Shown here piece by piece: positions 55,398 to 63,770 of a DNA stretch of 64,000 nucleotides. A program made the position numbers and the translations under genes. The notes under the pieces were generated by a model, which saw only the letters and a list, made by a program, of their open reading frames with translations, made no database searches and had not been told where the DNA came from. The DNA is from an uncultured Caldisericota bacterium. Its GTDB lineage: Bacteria; Caldisericota; Caldisericia; Cryosericales; Cryosericaceae. Where the stretch lies: the NCBI GenBank assembly GCA_903871855.1, contig CAIQIK010000049.1, positions 1 through 64,000 of the forward strand, read 5' to 3'. Each line of letters begins with the position of its first letter. The stretch's first letter is position 1.

Positions 55398-55544
55398 GGA
55401 ACACCTCCGCCCAGATTGTACCTGGATACGCGATGCTGCGCCAGCGTCCGCGGTCGGCCGAAGTCGTCACGGGAACCGTCCCGCTGCTCCCCACGTCCAA
55501 GCAATGACGGTCGGGTACACCGACTGGTTTGAGGAGATGAAGAG

Positions 55545-55940
55545 ATGAAGAGAAAAATACTGGTTGTCATCCTGGCCGTGGTGGTGGTTGCCGCCGTAGT
55601 CGTGACCCTTGTGCTGACCCGAGCCTCTGGAGGAGACAAGGTCACCGGGGACACGTTCGAAACGACCGTCGGGAAGACGTTCACCATCGCGCTCGACGCC
55701 AACATGACCACCGGGTACAACTGGAGCCAGACGATCAAGGACACAAACGTAGTTGCCTACGTCGACAACGCATACGTGGCAGCAGCCAGCGACCCTCAGA
55801 TTGTTGGAGGGGGAGGCACCGACACGTTCACGTTTAAGACCGTCGGCAAAGGAACGACCACCATCACGCTGGTCTACGCCCGTCCCTGGGAGAGCGTTCC
55901 CCCTGCCCAGACCAGGATCATCACGATCACCGTTAAGTAG
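55545..55940 (+). CDS. Chagasin-family (I42) cysteine peptidase inhibitor
   Basis: A 131-residue exported protein. An N-terminal membrane segment (ILVVILAVVVVAAVVVTLVL, residues 5-24) anchors it or serves as a signal. The inhibitor domain carries the three loops of chagasin: NMTTGYNW, GGGGTDTF and RPWE. Such inhibitors block papain-like peptidases and may protect the cell from its own or foreign enzymes. GAGGAG precedes the start. No peptidase gene is adjacent. Confidence 0.9.
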   Translation: MKRKILVVILAVVVVAAVVVTLVLTRASGGDKVTGDTFETTVGKTFTIALDANMTTGYNWSQTIKDTNVVAYVDNAYVAAASDPQIVGGGGTDTFTFKTVGKGTTTITLVYARPWESVPPAQTRIITITVK

Positions 55941-55959
55941 CAGCACCACGAGACCAAGA

Positions 55960-55988
55960 GCGCCCCGCAGCTGCCAGCTGTGGGGCGC
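55960..55988 (+). terminator. Strong hairpin past the chagasin gene
   Basis: GCGCCCCGCAGCT pairs with AGCTGTGGGGCGC around a short loop, thirteen pairs with one G-T. There is no T-run, so this is a terminator only by position and stability. Confidence 0.5.
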
Positions 55989-56057
55989 GGCAGCTTGCCT
56001 AAACGTCCTGGTGCGCTTGTAGCAGGACGCCCGCAGCTGGGAAATTCAGGCAGCCTG

Positions 56058-56798
56058 TCACAGTGTTTGTTTCTCGCCTTGTTCGAGCAGGGCCAGCTCA
56101 GATAGCTTTGCATGCAGAACTGCAACATATTCATAGCTTTCAAACAGAACTCGATTGCGCATGTCATGGAATGCCGTCAAGGCGATCTTGTCCATGAATT
56201 CGCGCCGCCGCAAGGCGTCAGCTACAATGAAAAAGCGAGCTGCGAAGTCCTGCAACTGCACGAACTTCGACAGTGCATTCAGCATATCCGTCGAGTTCTC
56301 AACCTCAAAGAAGGCTTCAGGCATCTTCCTTTCGTTGAACCACACAACGTCTACAGTCTGAGCCTTTCTCAGCGTCTCGTCATACGTAAATTTGTACATC
56401 ACCGGGACAGTTGCGACCGATGCCAAGGTCTGTTGCATGAACGGTCTATTCTTGTCCTGCAACGGGACAAACGTCTCCATGTGGCGCATCGCACCGACTT
56501 CGGCCAGCAGACCCTGGTAGTAGGCATGAGTGTTCTCGCTCGCTCTGGCGACTGGGGTCTTCTTGGACGGCAAGACGCTTTCAGGGAGGCGATCTCGGCA
56601 GTCGTTGAGCGCCCACAGGCCCGGACGAATTCTGAAAAAGAAACGCGGGTCCTGCACGATCCTGCGAATCGATGCGAAGGGCGTCTTTGTCTCCCATGCA
56701 CACTCTGTGATGGTTGGCACAACCTGATACAGTCGCCCGAGTGTTGCATATCCACCCTCGCGCTTCATCGCCTCGATAACAGCTTCGTGCTGCTTCAT
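56058..56798 (-). CDS. Winged-helix plus restriction-endonuclease-like domain protein
   Basis: A 246-residue protein. The first 70 residues resemble a HARE/HTH-type DNA-binding module (EAVIEAMKREGGYATLGRLY, then FASIRRIVQD and FFRIRPGLWAL), found ahead of nucleases in restriction systems. The later part has a possible PD-(D/E)xK core: TVDVVWF followed by EAFFEVENSTD with the spacing D - ExE, and LQDFAARFFIVAD. No methyltransferase of a restriction system is next to it. I infer a DNA-targeting role, perhaps defence, but the nuclease assignment needs structural comparison. The unknown gene upstream (56811-57470) is 12 bases away and co-transcribed. Confidence 0.6.
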   Translation of the reverse strand: MKQHEAVIEAMKREGGYATLGRLYQVVPTITECAWETKTPFASIRRIVQDPRFFFRIRPGLWALNDCRDRLPESVLPSKKTPVARASENTHAYYQGLLAEVGAMRHMETFVPLQDKNRPFMQQTLASVATVPVMYKFTYDETLRKAQTVDVVWFNERKMPEAFFEVENSTDMLNALSKFVQLQDFAARFFIVADALRRREFMDKIALTAFHDMRNRVLFESYEYVAVLHAKLSELALLEQGEKQTL

Positions 56799-56810
56799 TT
56801 CGGTCCTCTC

Positions 56811-57470
56811 CTATCTTCTTCGAGCTGATCTCTCAGGCAACTCCCACGCATCGAACAGACTTTCTGTCTCCAGTTCCCCTGATGCCGTCGGGCCTTCCTC
56901 GCCGAGGAGCCAGCCATGGTCCGACAGGAGGGCCGTGAGGTCGTCCTTACGGCGCTCATACACATCGGGGCGAAGGATGGGGTGCAGTTTCTGCACAGTG
57001 ACGGGTGGGTCGAGGTAGTAGACGAAGTTGGCGCCCGACCTGCCATGCTCGAGCAGTTGCTCGGGGATCTCGGCGTCAAGGCGTGAGACCCGCATCAGCG
57101 CGAGGTACCCATCACGCAGATCTTCAAAGTAAGACAGCGGCGCCGATGGGTTCCACAGCGAAAACCAGCCCTCAGAGCATAATCCCGCAAACACTGCATA
57201 GTTGACGGGGATATGCAGGTAGCTGTCCACTTCGGCCACGTAGGACAGGGAATACTCGGTCTGATTGGCTTGTTCCTGCGCTGTGGCACCGAGCTGCGAC
57301 AACTGGAACCGAGGGCGACCCCTGCGCGGGTCGAGGACGAATGGGCCACGGTGTCCGATGGGGCGCTTCTTGCAGACGAACAACTGCGGCTCCAGGCGTA
57401 TGCCCATGCTCACGCCGCTCAGAGCGAACACGTTGACCCGTTCATCGCGCCATGCCATTTCGATCTGCAT
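56811..57470 (-). CDS. Uncharacterised protein upstream of HTH/nuclease-like gene
   Basis: A 219-residue soluble protein starting at the ATG 57470, eight bases after GGAGG. It opens MQIEMAWRDERVNVF and contains LDPRRGRPRFQLSQLG near 65 and YLHIPVNYAVFAG near 100. The C-terminus is acidic then Arg-rich. No signal peptide or membrane segment. I do not recognise the family. Its close coupling (12 bases) with the HTH/nuclease-like gene suggests they act together. Confidence 0.65.
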   Translation of the reverse strand: MQIEMAWRDERVNVFALSGVSMGIRLEPQLFVCKKRPIGHRGPFVLDPRRGRPRFQLSQLGATAQEQANQTEYSLSYVAEVDSYLHIPVNYAVFAGLCSEGWFSLWNPSAPLSYFEDLRDGYLALMRVSRLDAEIPEQLLEHGRSGANFVYYLDPPVTVQKLHPILRPDVYERRKDDLTALLSDHGWLLGEEGPTASGELETESLFDAWELPERSARRR

Positions 57471-57603
57471 GCGATATACCTCCGCCTTCGACACACCTGT
57501 ACCAATCATGCTAGACTTGCCGGACAAAACGTCAACACGTCTCTGCGGAACTCTGACACCCGGGCAACGTTAATGTCGTTGGAACATCATCGCTTTTGCC
57601 CGG

Positions 57604-57630
57604 TTGAAGAGGCAACGGATGTGGTACAAT
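57604..57630 (+). promoter_or_regulatory. Candidate promoter of the anchored protein gene
   Basis: TTGAAG (57604-57609) and TACAAT (57625-57630) with a 15-base spacer, about 39 bases before the ATG at 57669. Confidence 0.4.
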
Positions 57631-57668
57631 AGGCTATCCAACAGACATGAGTTTGGGGGTTTTGCCGT

Positions 57669-58175
57669 ATGAAAATCGCAATCAAGGTGCTGGTCGTTCT
57701 CCTAGCTGTGCTGATCGTCGCAGCCGGGGTCGCATGGTACATGCTGGGACACGGGGGCCAGCAACAGGGGACGCCGGTTCCGACAACCAACATCACACCG
57801 GCGCGGCAGCTCCTGAACGACCTGAAAGCGAACAGCAGCCTCAAATTCTCACTAGTCGTGCCGCGCAGCTTTGACTGGTATGTCGCCTCCGACCAGGACA
57901 ACCCGACGAAGCTGACCCTCTCGGGCGTCGTGATGATCGCCAAGTCGGCGACCTCGGACGAAGCAGTGAGCATCGACGCCTGGCTGCACCAGCAAGGTTT
58001 TGCAGGTGACACTGAGAACAACAGCTTTGGCGACACGACGGTCTGTGAAGGGTATGCCAAGGACTCGCTCGTGGTCCTGGTTGTGACGCCGGTCTCGTCC
58101 GACGGCACAACGACGGAGGCGACTCAACTGGTCGTCTATGCCGGCGTCCTGCCGGAGACTCCAGCCGCAAACTGA
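57669..58175 (+). CDS. Uncharacterised membrane-anchored extracellular protein
   Basis: A 168-residue protein with an N-terminal membrane helix (VLVVLLAVLIVAAGVAWYML, residues 7-26), a Gly/Gln/Pro/Thr-rich linker to about 45, and a globular outside domain. The domain has FSLVVPRSFDWYVASD and LTLSGVVMIAKSA, reading like alternating beta strands. Signal architecture resembles the chagasin gene two kilobases away. No family recognised. It has its own promoter and a strong terminator, so it is a single-gene unit. Confidence 0.75.
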   Translation: MKIAIKVLVVLLAVLIVAAGVAWYMLGHGGQQQGTPVPTTNITPARQLLNDLKANSSLKFSLVVPRSFDWYVASDQDNPTKLTLSGVVMIAKSATSDEAVSIDAWLHQQGFAGDTENNSFGDTTVCEGYAKDSLVVLVVTPVSSDGTTTEATQLVVYAGVLPETPAAN

Positions 58176-58197
58176 CCTCAGGACACAGGAAATGTAC

Positions 58198-58229
58198 AAG
58201 GCGGGAGCATCGCTGCTCCCGCCTTTTTT
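58198..58229 (+). terminator. Terminator of the anchored protein gene
   Basis: AAGGCGGGAGCA and TGCTCCCGCCTT form a perfect 12-base stem with a TCGC loop and run into TTTTTT. It is a textbook intrinsic terminator. Confidence 0.95.
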
Positions 58230-58250
58230 ATTGTATATGTTCCGCGCCGA

Positions 58251-59558
58251 CTACTCCGGCATCACGACGACGATAGGCGTCATGGAGTCGTCGTTACCAG
58301 CCGGGTTGTCTTCCAGCGATCGTTTGAGCCAGTCCTCGTCGACGCCTTCGGTCGACGCGACGATCTCGGCGCCAGAGAGATCGTTGACATCGACCACGCT
58401 GACGCGAGCTTCCTTGCGTGCCAGGGCGGCAATACTCGACTTGACGTCGAGAGGGCCAGGAACGAGGCAGGCGTCATAAGGCATCACTTTGTCGCTGTCG
58501 ACTGCCTTGGCCACAGGACCGACAACGGCATAGAACCAGCCCTTGCGATGCAGCAGCTTGCCCAGCACCGTAGCGCACGCCCCGAGAAGGACGCGGAACG
58601 TCCCGGCGAGTTCGATGTATGCCTGCACCTTCCACGCACCCTCATGTCTTGGATAGCTGTACCAGTGCACGAAGGTGCCGGTTCCGTGCCCCGTGTAGGG
58701 GCCGAGGAACCGGGCGAGACGTGACAGCTTGAACGTGCCAATCCACATCAGCGTCCCTTCGCACATGGTCATGACGCTACTGGCAATCGTAACGATGCCC
58801 GTCGGGTACTCCTTGTGGATCCTGTCCACGATCGATGAGAGGTCGCTCGCCTCAGTGAGCAGCCCGGTGTACACGTTGTGTCGGATGGCCGCTGTCCCCG
58901 AGGTCTTCACCTTGTACGGAGGAAGCCGGCCAAATCCGAGTCTCTCCCAGCAAGCTGTCAGCACCCGGTCCCCGCGATAGATGTAGAAGCCACGGTCCAG
59001 CATCTCCCTCGCCTTGTCCATCTCGCCACGCGATGCCAGGATGTCAGCGTAGTCTACGATGTGCTGTTGGCGGAAGTTGTCGGTGTCCAACTCCGCAAAC
59101 CGCTCGAGCAGGACGGGGTCGCTGGTGATGCGATACAACCTTTTGAGCAGGAGACGCGCGGGATTGTCCAGTTCGCGGGCAGTAGTCCAGTCCACCTTTG
59201 TATACGCCTGACGCCACCACTGTATCCCCTCATCCTCGCGGTGAAGGAAGAAGAACAACAGGTCACCCAGGAAGACCTCTTCCCAGATGCCCATCGGAGG
59301 AGCATAGAGCTGAACAGCTTTCTCAGGGTCGCGACGAAGGTACAGTGTTGCCAGAAGACGCTTGGTGCGCCTCCATTCGGGATGAACGGCACGTACACGC
59401 GTCAGGAGACTCAGTGCCTCGTCGTCCCTGCCGATCTGCATGAGGCCGACCGCCCCCCACCATGCGGCATAGTCTGAACGTGGAGCAGCAGCAAACAATC
59501 GCATGGCGACGCGCTTGGCGCCAAACCAGTCGCACAGCAAGGCGATGGCGTAGATCAT
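58251..59558 (-). CDS. TPR-like protein fused to a CofE-like (F420 glutamyl ligase) domain
   Basis: A 435-residue protein. The first 200 residues are alpha-helical repeats (GRDDEALSLLTRVRAVHPEW, then DYADILASRGEMDKAREMLDRGF) of TPR type. From about 220 on, the sequence resembles F420-0:gamma-glutamyl ligase-like proteins: IVTIASSVMTMCEG, LLHRKGWFYAVVGPVAKAVD, then MPYDACLVPGPLDVK and VSVVDVNDLSGAEIV. Enzymes of this fold add glutamate to a cofactor tail. No other F420 gene is in the window, so the substrate may differ. GGGAG precedes the ATG. It lies 22 bases after the first DegV gene and is likely the last gene of that operon. Confidence 0.7.
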   Translation of the reverse strand: MIYAIALLCDWFGAKRVAMRLFAAAPRSDYAAWWGAVGLMQIGRDDEALSLLTRVRAVHPEWRRTKRLLATLYLRRDPEKAVQLYAPPMGIWEEVFLGDLLFFFLHREDEGIQWWRQAYTKVDWTTARELDNPARLLLKRLYRITSDPVLLERFAELDTDNFRQQHIVDYADILASRGEMDKAREMLDRGFYIYRGDRVLTACWERLGFGRLPPYKVKTSGTAAIRHNVYTGLLTEASDLSSIVDRIHKEYPTGIVTIASSVMTMCEGTLMWIGTFKLSRLARFLGPYTGHGTGTFVHWYSYPRHEGAWKVQAYIELAGTFRVLLGACATVLGKLLHRKGWFYAVVGPVAKAVDSDKVMPYDACLVPGPLDVKSSIAALARKEARVSVVDVNDLSGAEIVASTEGVDEDWLKRSLEDNPAGNDDSMTPIVVVMPE

Positions 59559-59580
59559 CGTTTCTCCCGTTGGTTATCGG

Positions 59581-60429
59581 CTATTGTGACTTCTTCTCCG
59601 TGATGACGACTCCGATCATGTCGGGCCCCGAATACGTCCCGACAACAGGTCCAAGCTGGGTCAGAATGCTCGGCAGGTTGTACCTGGACGTGAACTCACG
59701 CTGGAAGCCCTCAATCTCGACCCGGTTGGCGGCATAGTGGAAACCCACATATTCGACGCCCTTCTGCACATGCTTGTCGATGATTGCCCACAGATGTTCC
59801 AGAGCAACTTTCTTGGTGCGGGGACGGTCTACGACATCTGTGACTCCCTCGATATAGGTGAGGACGGGCTTAATCTTCAGGATACTGGCGGCAATGGCAG
59901 CAGCCTTTGCGATGCGCCCACCCCTCTCCAGATACTTGAGGGAGTCGAGCACGAAGTAGGTATGGGTCCGCAGACACAGTGCCTCCACCTCAGCGACGAC
60001 CTGCCACAGCGGCATCCCAGCTTCGGCGAGTTCTACTGCCCGCATCACGGGAAAACCGACGCCAAGTGCGGCGTTCCAGCTGTCCACAAACCGGACGTGA
60101 ACCGTATCCAGCTGGTTGCGCCCAGTGAGGGCCGAGTTGAGCGTTCCCGACATGCGTGAACTGATGTGAACAGAGATGATATCTCCTTCGGGGTCTTTAT
60201 CCAGAATGGCACGATACGCGGAAGCGAATTCGTCAGGTGACGGTTGTGTGCTGCCCGCCGTTGCACCTGCCACGAGGCGGCGGTAGAACTCGTCGTTCGC
60301 AATGTCGATGCCGTCGCGGAAGTACTCTCCATCGAGTGAGACCTTGAGCGGAATGATGGTAACGCCGTGCTCTTCAGCATACCCTTGCGGCAGGCATGCC
60401 GTGCTGTCTGTTACGATGTGAATGGCCAT
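59581..60429 (-). CDS. DegV/FakB family fatty-acid-binding protein 1
   Basis: A 282-residue DegV protein. FakB-type proteins bind a fatty acid and present it to the kinase FakA for phosphorylation, feeding phospholipid synthesis. Marks are HIVTDSTACLP, the STQPSPDEF loop, SSRMSGTLNSA and LERGGRIAKAAA. It is the most divergent of the four tandem copies. No FakA gene is in the window. Confidence 0.9.
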   Translation of the reverse strand: MAIHIVTDSTACLPQGYAEEHGVTIIPLKVSLDGEYFRDGIDIANDEFYRRLVAGATAGSTQPSPDEFASAYRAILDKDPEGDIISVHISSRMSGTLNSALTGRNQLDTVHVRFVDSWNAALGVGFPVMRAVELAEAGMPLWQVVAEVEALCLRTHTYFVLDSLKYLERGGRIAKAAAIAASILKIKPVLTYIEGVTDVVDRPRTKKVALEHLWAIIDKHVQKGVEYVGFHYAANRVEIEGFQREFTSRYNLPSILTQLGPVVGTYSGPDMIGVVITEKKSQ

Positions 60430-60532
60430 TGTCTGCTCCTTCTCCGCTTGCGCATTCCTCCCCGCCGGCGGAGACAGCGGGACTGCTCACATGGTCCATA
60501 AAAGGGGGAGGCTTCTCTCCTCACGTCTTACA

Positions 60533-61375
60533 CTACACTGCTTTGTCGACGATGACGACACCCAGCGTCTCGGGTCCAGTATTGCCTCCGACGACAGGGC
60601 CCAGCTGACTCAGGACGGACGGAATACCTGTCCGGCGCTCAAATTCCTGCTGAAGAGCTTCGACTTCAGCACGGTTGCCTGCGTAGTGGAATCCCACATA
60701 CTCGACTCCGTGCCCGACCGCGGCATCGATAAGTGCCCAGATGCGCTCCCTTGCGGCGCGCATTGTGCGCGGCCTGTCATACACATCAATCATGCCGTCT
60801 TTAATCGTCAGGATTGGCTTGATCTGCAGGATACTGCCCGCAACACCGGCCGCCTTGCCGATACGAGCCCCTGCCACCAGGTATTCCAGGGTACCCACCA
60901 GAAAGTAGATGTGGATACGGGACTGCATCGCATCGAGCGCCGCCACAATGTCAGGAACGGTTGCTCCCGTCTCAGCCAGACGAACGGCTTCCATGACCAT
61001 GAATCCAAGGCCGAGGCCGGTCGTCCTGCTGTCATACAAGGTTACGCGTTCCGATTCTGTCATTGCGACTGCCGCATTCGCGCTGTTCAGTGTTCCACTC
61101 ATGAGGCTGGAGATATGGATATTGAGAACCTCGTCCTTCGGGCTCTGTGACAACCTCTTGTAGAGCCCGACGAAATCCTCCGGTCCCGGCTGAGACGTCA
61201 CAGCTTTCGCGCCGGACCGCTGTCTCATATAGAATTGATCTGAAGCAATGTCCACGAATTCTCGGTACAGCACTCCATCGATCGTGATCCGAAGGGGAAC
61301 AACGTCGATCCCATGTTGTTCTGCATAGCCCCCTGGCAAGTAGCTGGTTGAATCTGTTACGATGTGGATGCTCAC
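60533..61375 (-). CDS. DegV/FakB family fatty-acid-binding protein 2
   Basis: A 280-residue paralogue. The GTG at 61375, six bases after AAAGGAG, is preferred over the longer frame. It shows HIVTDSTSYLP, TSQPGPEDF, SSLMSGTLNSA and VAGARIGKAAG. Its leader and first codons are copied at 62341-62418, where they form the joint of a tandem duplication. Confidence 0.92.
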   Translation of the reverse strand: MSIHIVTDSTSYLPGGYAEQHGIDVVPLRITIDGVLYREFVDIASDQFYMRQRSGAKAVTSQPGPEDFVGLYKRLSQSPKDEVLNIHISSLMSGTLNSANAAVAMTESERVTLYDSRTTGLGLGFMVMEAVRLAETGATVPDIVAALDAMQSRIHIYFLVGTLEYLVAGARIGKAAGVAGSILQIKPILTIKDGMIDVYDRPRTMRAARERIWALIDAAVGHGVEYVGFHYAGNRAEVEALQQEFERRTGIPSVLSQLGPVVGGNTGPETLGVVIVDKAV

Positions 61376-62340
61376 GTTTGGCTCCTTTGTCGACCGATTC
61401 TTGTCCGAATTCTCCGCTGTGCCCAGGTTGACCTTCTTGTTCAGACTACATTGTTGACAATGACGACTGCCACGGTTTCGGGTCCCATATGACACCCGAC
61501 GCCCGGCCCCAGCTGACTAAGAACAGACGGAATACCTGTGCGCCTCGTGAACTCGGTCTGCATTGCCTCGACTTCGGCTCTGTTGCCCACATAGTGGAAC
61601 CCGATGCGCTCGATGCCCCGTACGACCGCCTGGTCAATGAGTGCCCACATGCGGTCTCGGGCTGTTCGCATGGTTCGCGGCCGTTCGAATACATCGACGA
61701 TACCGTCCTTTACCGTAAGGATGGGCTTGATCTGCAGGATGCTGGCAGCGACACCCGCCGCTTTGCCGATGCGCCCACTCTTTATGAGATACTTCATGGT
61801 ACCGACAAGAAAGTAGATATGCGTGCGTAGCTGCATCCCGTCCAGCACCGTGATGATGTCCTTGATGCCGGCTCCAGCCGCAACGAGCTTGACCGCCTGC
61901 ATGACCATGAACCCGAGCCCGAGACCGGACGTCCGCGAATCATAGAGATGGACACGCCTGGAATCGGTCTGCTCGGCAGCAATGTACGCGCTGTTGAGCG
62001 TCCCACTCACGCGGGATGATAGGTGAATGCTCAGCACTTCGTCGTCCGGGTTTGCCAGCAACTTGGTGTAGACCGCAATAAAATCCTCGGGGCCGGGCTG
62101 CGTGGTGCCATACTTGGCTCCAGCCTTTTGTTTCGCGTAGAAGACATCAGGAGATATCTCCACAAACTCGCGGAAGAACACTTCGTCGACCGAGACCTTG
62201 ACAGGCACGACAGGAAGGTTGTGCTGTTCAGCAAAACCATTGGGAAGATAACTTGTGGAGTCCGTTACAATGTGAATAGCCACAAATCCCTCCTGGTCGA
62301 GAATCGCGGACGCTTTAACGATGCGCGCGTCCTTGACAGG
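61368..62340 (-). repeat. Tandem duplication, downstream copy
   Basis: Contains DegV copy 3 plus, at its upstream edge (62288-62337), a degenerate copy of the last 50 bases of the cyclophilin gene. It repeats the unit at 62341-63323 with an offset of 973-983 bases. Confidence 0.85.
61441..62283 (-). CDS. DegV/FakB family fatty-acid-binding protein 3
   Basis: A 280-residue paralogue, very close to copy 4 (identical over long stretches such as the DNA around 61620-61750). It keeps HIVTDSTSYLPNGF, TTQPGPEDF, SSRVSGTLNSA and KSGRIGKAAG. It is the downstream product of a recent tandem duplication. Confidence 0.92.
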   Translation of the reverse strand: MAIHIVTDSTSYLPNGFAEQHNLPVVPVKVSVDEVFFREFVEISPDVFYAKQKAGAKYGTTQPGPEDFIAVYTKLLANPDDEVLSIHLSSRVSGTLNSAYIAAEQTDSRRVHLYDSRTSGLGLGFMVMQAVKLVAAGAGIKDIITVLDGMQLRTHIYFLVGTMKYLIKSGRIGKAAGVAASILQIKPILTVKDGIVDVFERPRTMRTARDRMWALIDQAVVRGIERIGFHYVGNRAEVEAMQTEFTRRTGIPSVLSQLGPGVGCHMGPETVAVVIVNNVV

Positions 62341-63323
62341 ATGCTCACGTTTGGCTCCTTTGTCGACCGATTTTTGTCCGAATTCTCCGCTGCGCCCGAG
62401 TTAACCCTCTTGTTCAGATCGCACTATCGACAATGACGACTGCCATGGCCTCGGGTCCCACATGACACCCGATGCAAGGGCCAAGCTGGCTGAGGACGGA
62501 CGGAATGCCTGTGCGCCTCGTGAACTCAGTTTGCATGGCCTCGACCTCAGCTCTGTTGCCCGCATAGTGAAACCCAATGTACTCGATACCCCGCACGACC
62601 GCCTGGTCAATGAGTGCCCACATGCGGTCTCGGGCTGTTCGCATGGTTCGCGGCCGTTCGAATACATCGACGATACCGTCCTTTACCGTAAGGATGGGCT
62701 TGATCTGCAGGATGCTGGCAGCGACACCCGCCGCCTTCCCGATGCGCCCGCCTTCAATGAGATACCTCATTGTGCCAACGAGGAAGTAGAGATGCGTGCG
62801 TGGCTGCATCCCATCCAACACCGTTATGATGTCGTCAATACTGGCTCCACCAGCAACCAGCTTGACGGCCTGCATGACCATAAACCCGAGCCCGAGACCT
62901 GCTGTCCGCACATCGTAGAGATGGATGCGCCTGGGATCAGTCTGCTCCGCTGCAATGTATGCGCTGTTGAGTGTCCCGCTCATGCCGGCTGACAGGTGGA
63001 TGCTCAGCACTTCGTCGTCCGGGTTTGCCAGCAACTTGGTGTAGACTACGATGAAATCCTGGGGGGCGGGCTGCGTGGTGCCAGACTTTGCTCCTGCTTT
63101 CTGCTTCGCATAGAAGGCATCAGAAGATATCTCCACGAATTCACGGAAGAATACTCCGTCGACCGAAACCTTGAGCGGCACAACGGGAAGATTGTGCTGT
63201 TCGGCAAAACCATTGGGAAGGTAGCTTGTGGAGTCCGTTACAATGTGAATAGCCATAGGGGTGTTGCCCTTCCTCCTAGTCGAGAATCTCAGACGCCTTG
63301 AAGATACGCACGTCCTCGACCGG
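62341..63323 (-). repeat. Tandem duplication, upstream copy
   Basis: Contains DegV copy 4, the true end of the cyclophilin gene, and at its downstream edge (62341-62418) a 78-base copy of the start and leader of DegV copy 2. The boundary between the copies is at 62340/62341. Confidence 0.85.
62414..63256 (-). CDS. DegV/FakB family fatty-acid-binding protein 4
   Basis: A 280-residue paralogue; the start at ATG 63256 aligns with the other copies. It has HIVTDSTSYLPNGF, TTQPAPQDF, SAGMSGTLNSA and EGGRIGKAAG. The substitutions against copy 3 cluster in the N-terminal two thirds, around the fatty-acid pocket, so the two may prefer different acyl chains. Confidence 0.92.
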   Translation of the reverse strand: MAIHIVTDSTSYLPNGFAEQHNLPVVPLKVSVDGVFFREFVEISSDAFYAKQKAGAKSGTTQPAPQDFIVVYTKLLANPDDEVLSIHLSAGMSGTLNSAYIAAEQTDPRRIHLYDVRTAGLGLGFMVMQAVKLVAGGASIDDIITVLDGMQPRTHLYFLVGTMRYLIEGGRIGKAAGVAASILQIKPILTVKDGIVDVFERPRTMRTARDRMWALIDQAVVRGIEYIGFHYAGNRAEVEAMQTEFTRRTGIPSVLSQLGPCIGCHVGPEAMAVVIVDSAI

Positions 63324-63761
63324 ACGTGAACATTCGCCCCACGGCGCCTTGGCAACGGGTGTCCCCGCGATAGCCGCCAGAACGTCCATGCCTTCAGTGA
63401 CATGTCCGAATGCGGTGTAGTTGCCATCCAGCTGCTCAGACGTGCTGGTCATGATGAAAAACTGCATGTCGGACTGGTCGACGCGCGCCTGCTGAGCCGC
63501 CATACTGATGACGCCGGGCACGTGTTTGACGTCGGAGCCCTCGAACTTGACGTTGCCGCCACCCATACCGGTTCCCTGTGGGTCGCCGCCCTGAACCATG
63601 AAGTCCTTGATGATGCGGTGGAACTTGAGACCGTCATACTTGCCGGTGCTGACGGCCGCCACGAACCGCTCGACAGTCTGGGGCGCCCGAGCGGTGTACA
63701 GCTCAAGTGTCATCGTCCCCTTGGACGTTTCTATACGAACAACCTTGTTCTTTTCTTCCAT
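63276..63761 (-). CDS. Peptidyl-prolyl cis-trans isomerase, cyclophilin type
   Basis: A 161-residue cytoplasmic cyclophilin that speeds proline isomerisation in folding. Typical are TSKGTMTLELY, the active-site arginine in FHRIIKDFMVQGGDPQGTG (key part FHRIIKDFMVQGGD), MQFFI and YTAFGHVTEGMDV. It lies 9 bases after another cyclophilin gene cut by the window end. Confidence 0.95.
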   Translation of the reverse strand: MEEKNKVVRIETSKGTMTLELYTARAPQTVERFVAAVSTGKYDGLKFHRIIKDFMVQGGDPQGTGMGGGNVKFEGSDVKHVPGVISMAAQQARVDQSDMQFFIMTSTSEQLDGNYTAFGHVTEGMDVLAAIAGTPVAKAPWGECSRPVEDVRIFKASEILD

Positions 63762-63770
63762 GTGACGCTC

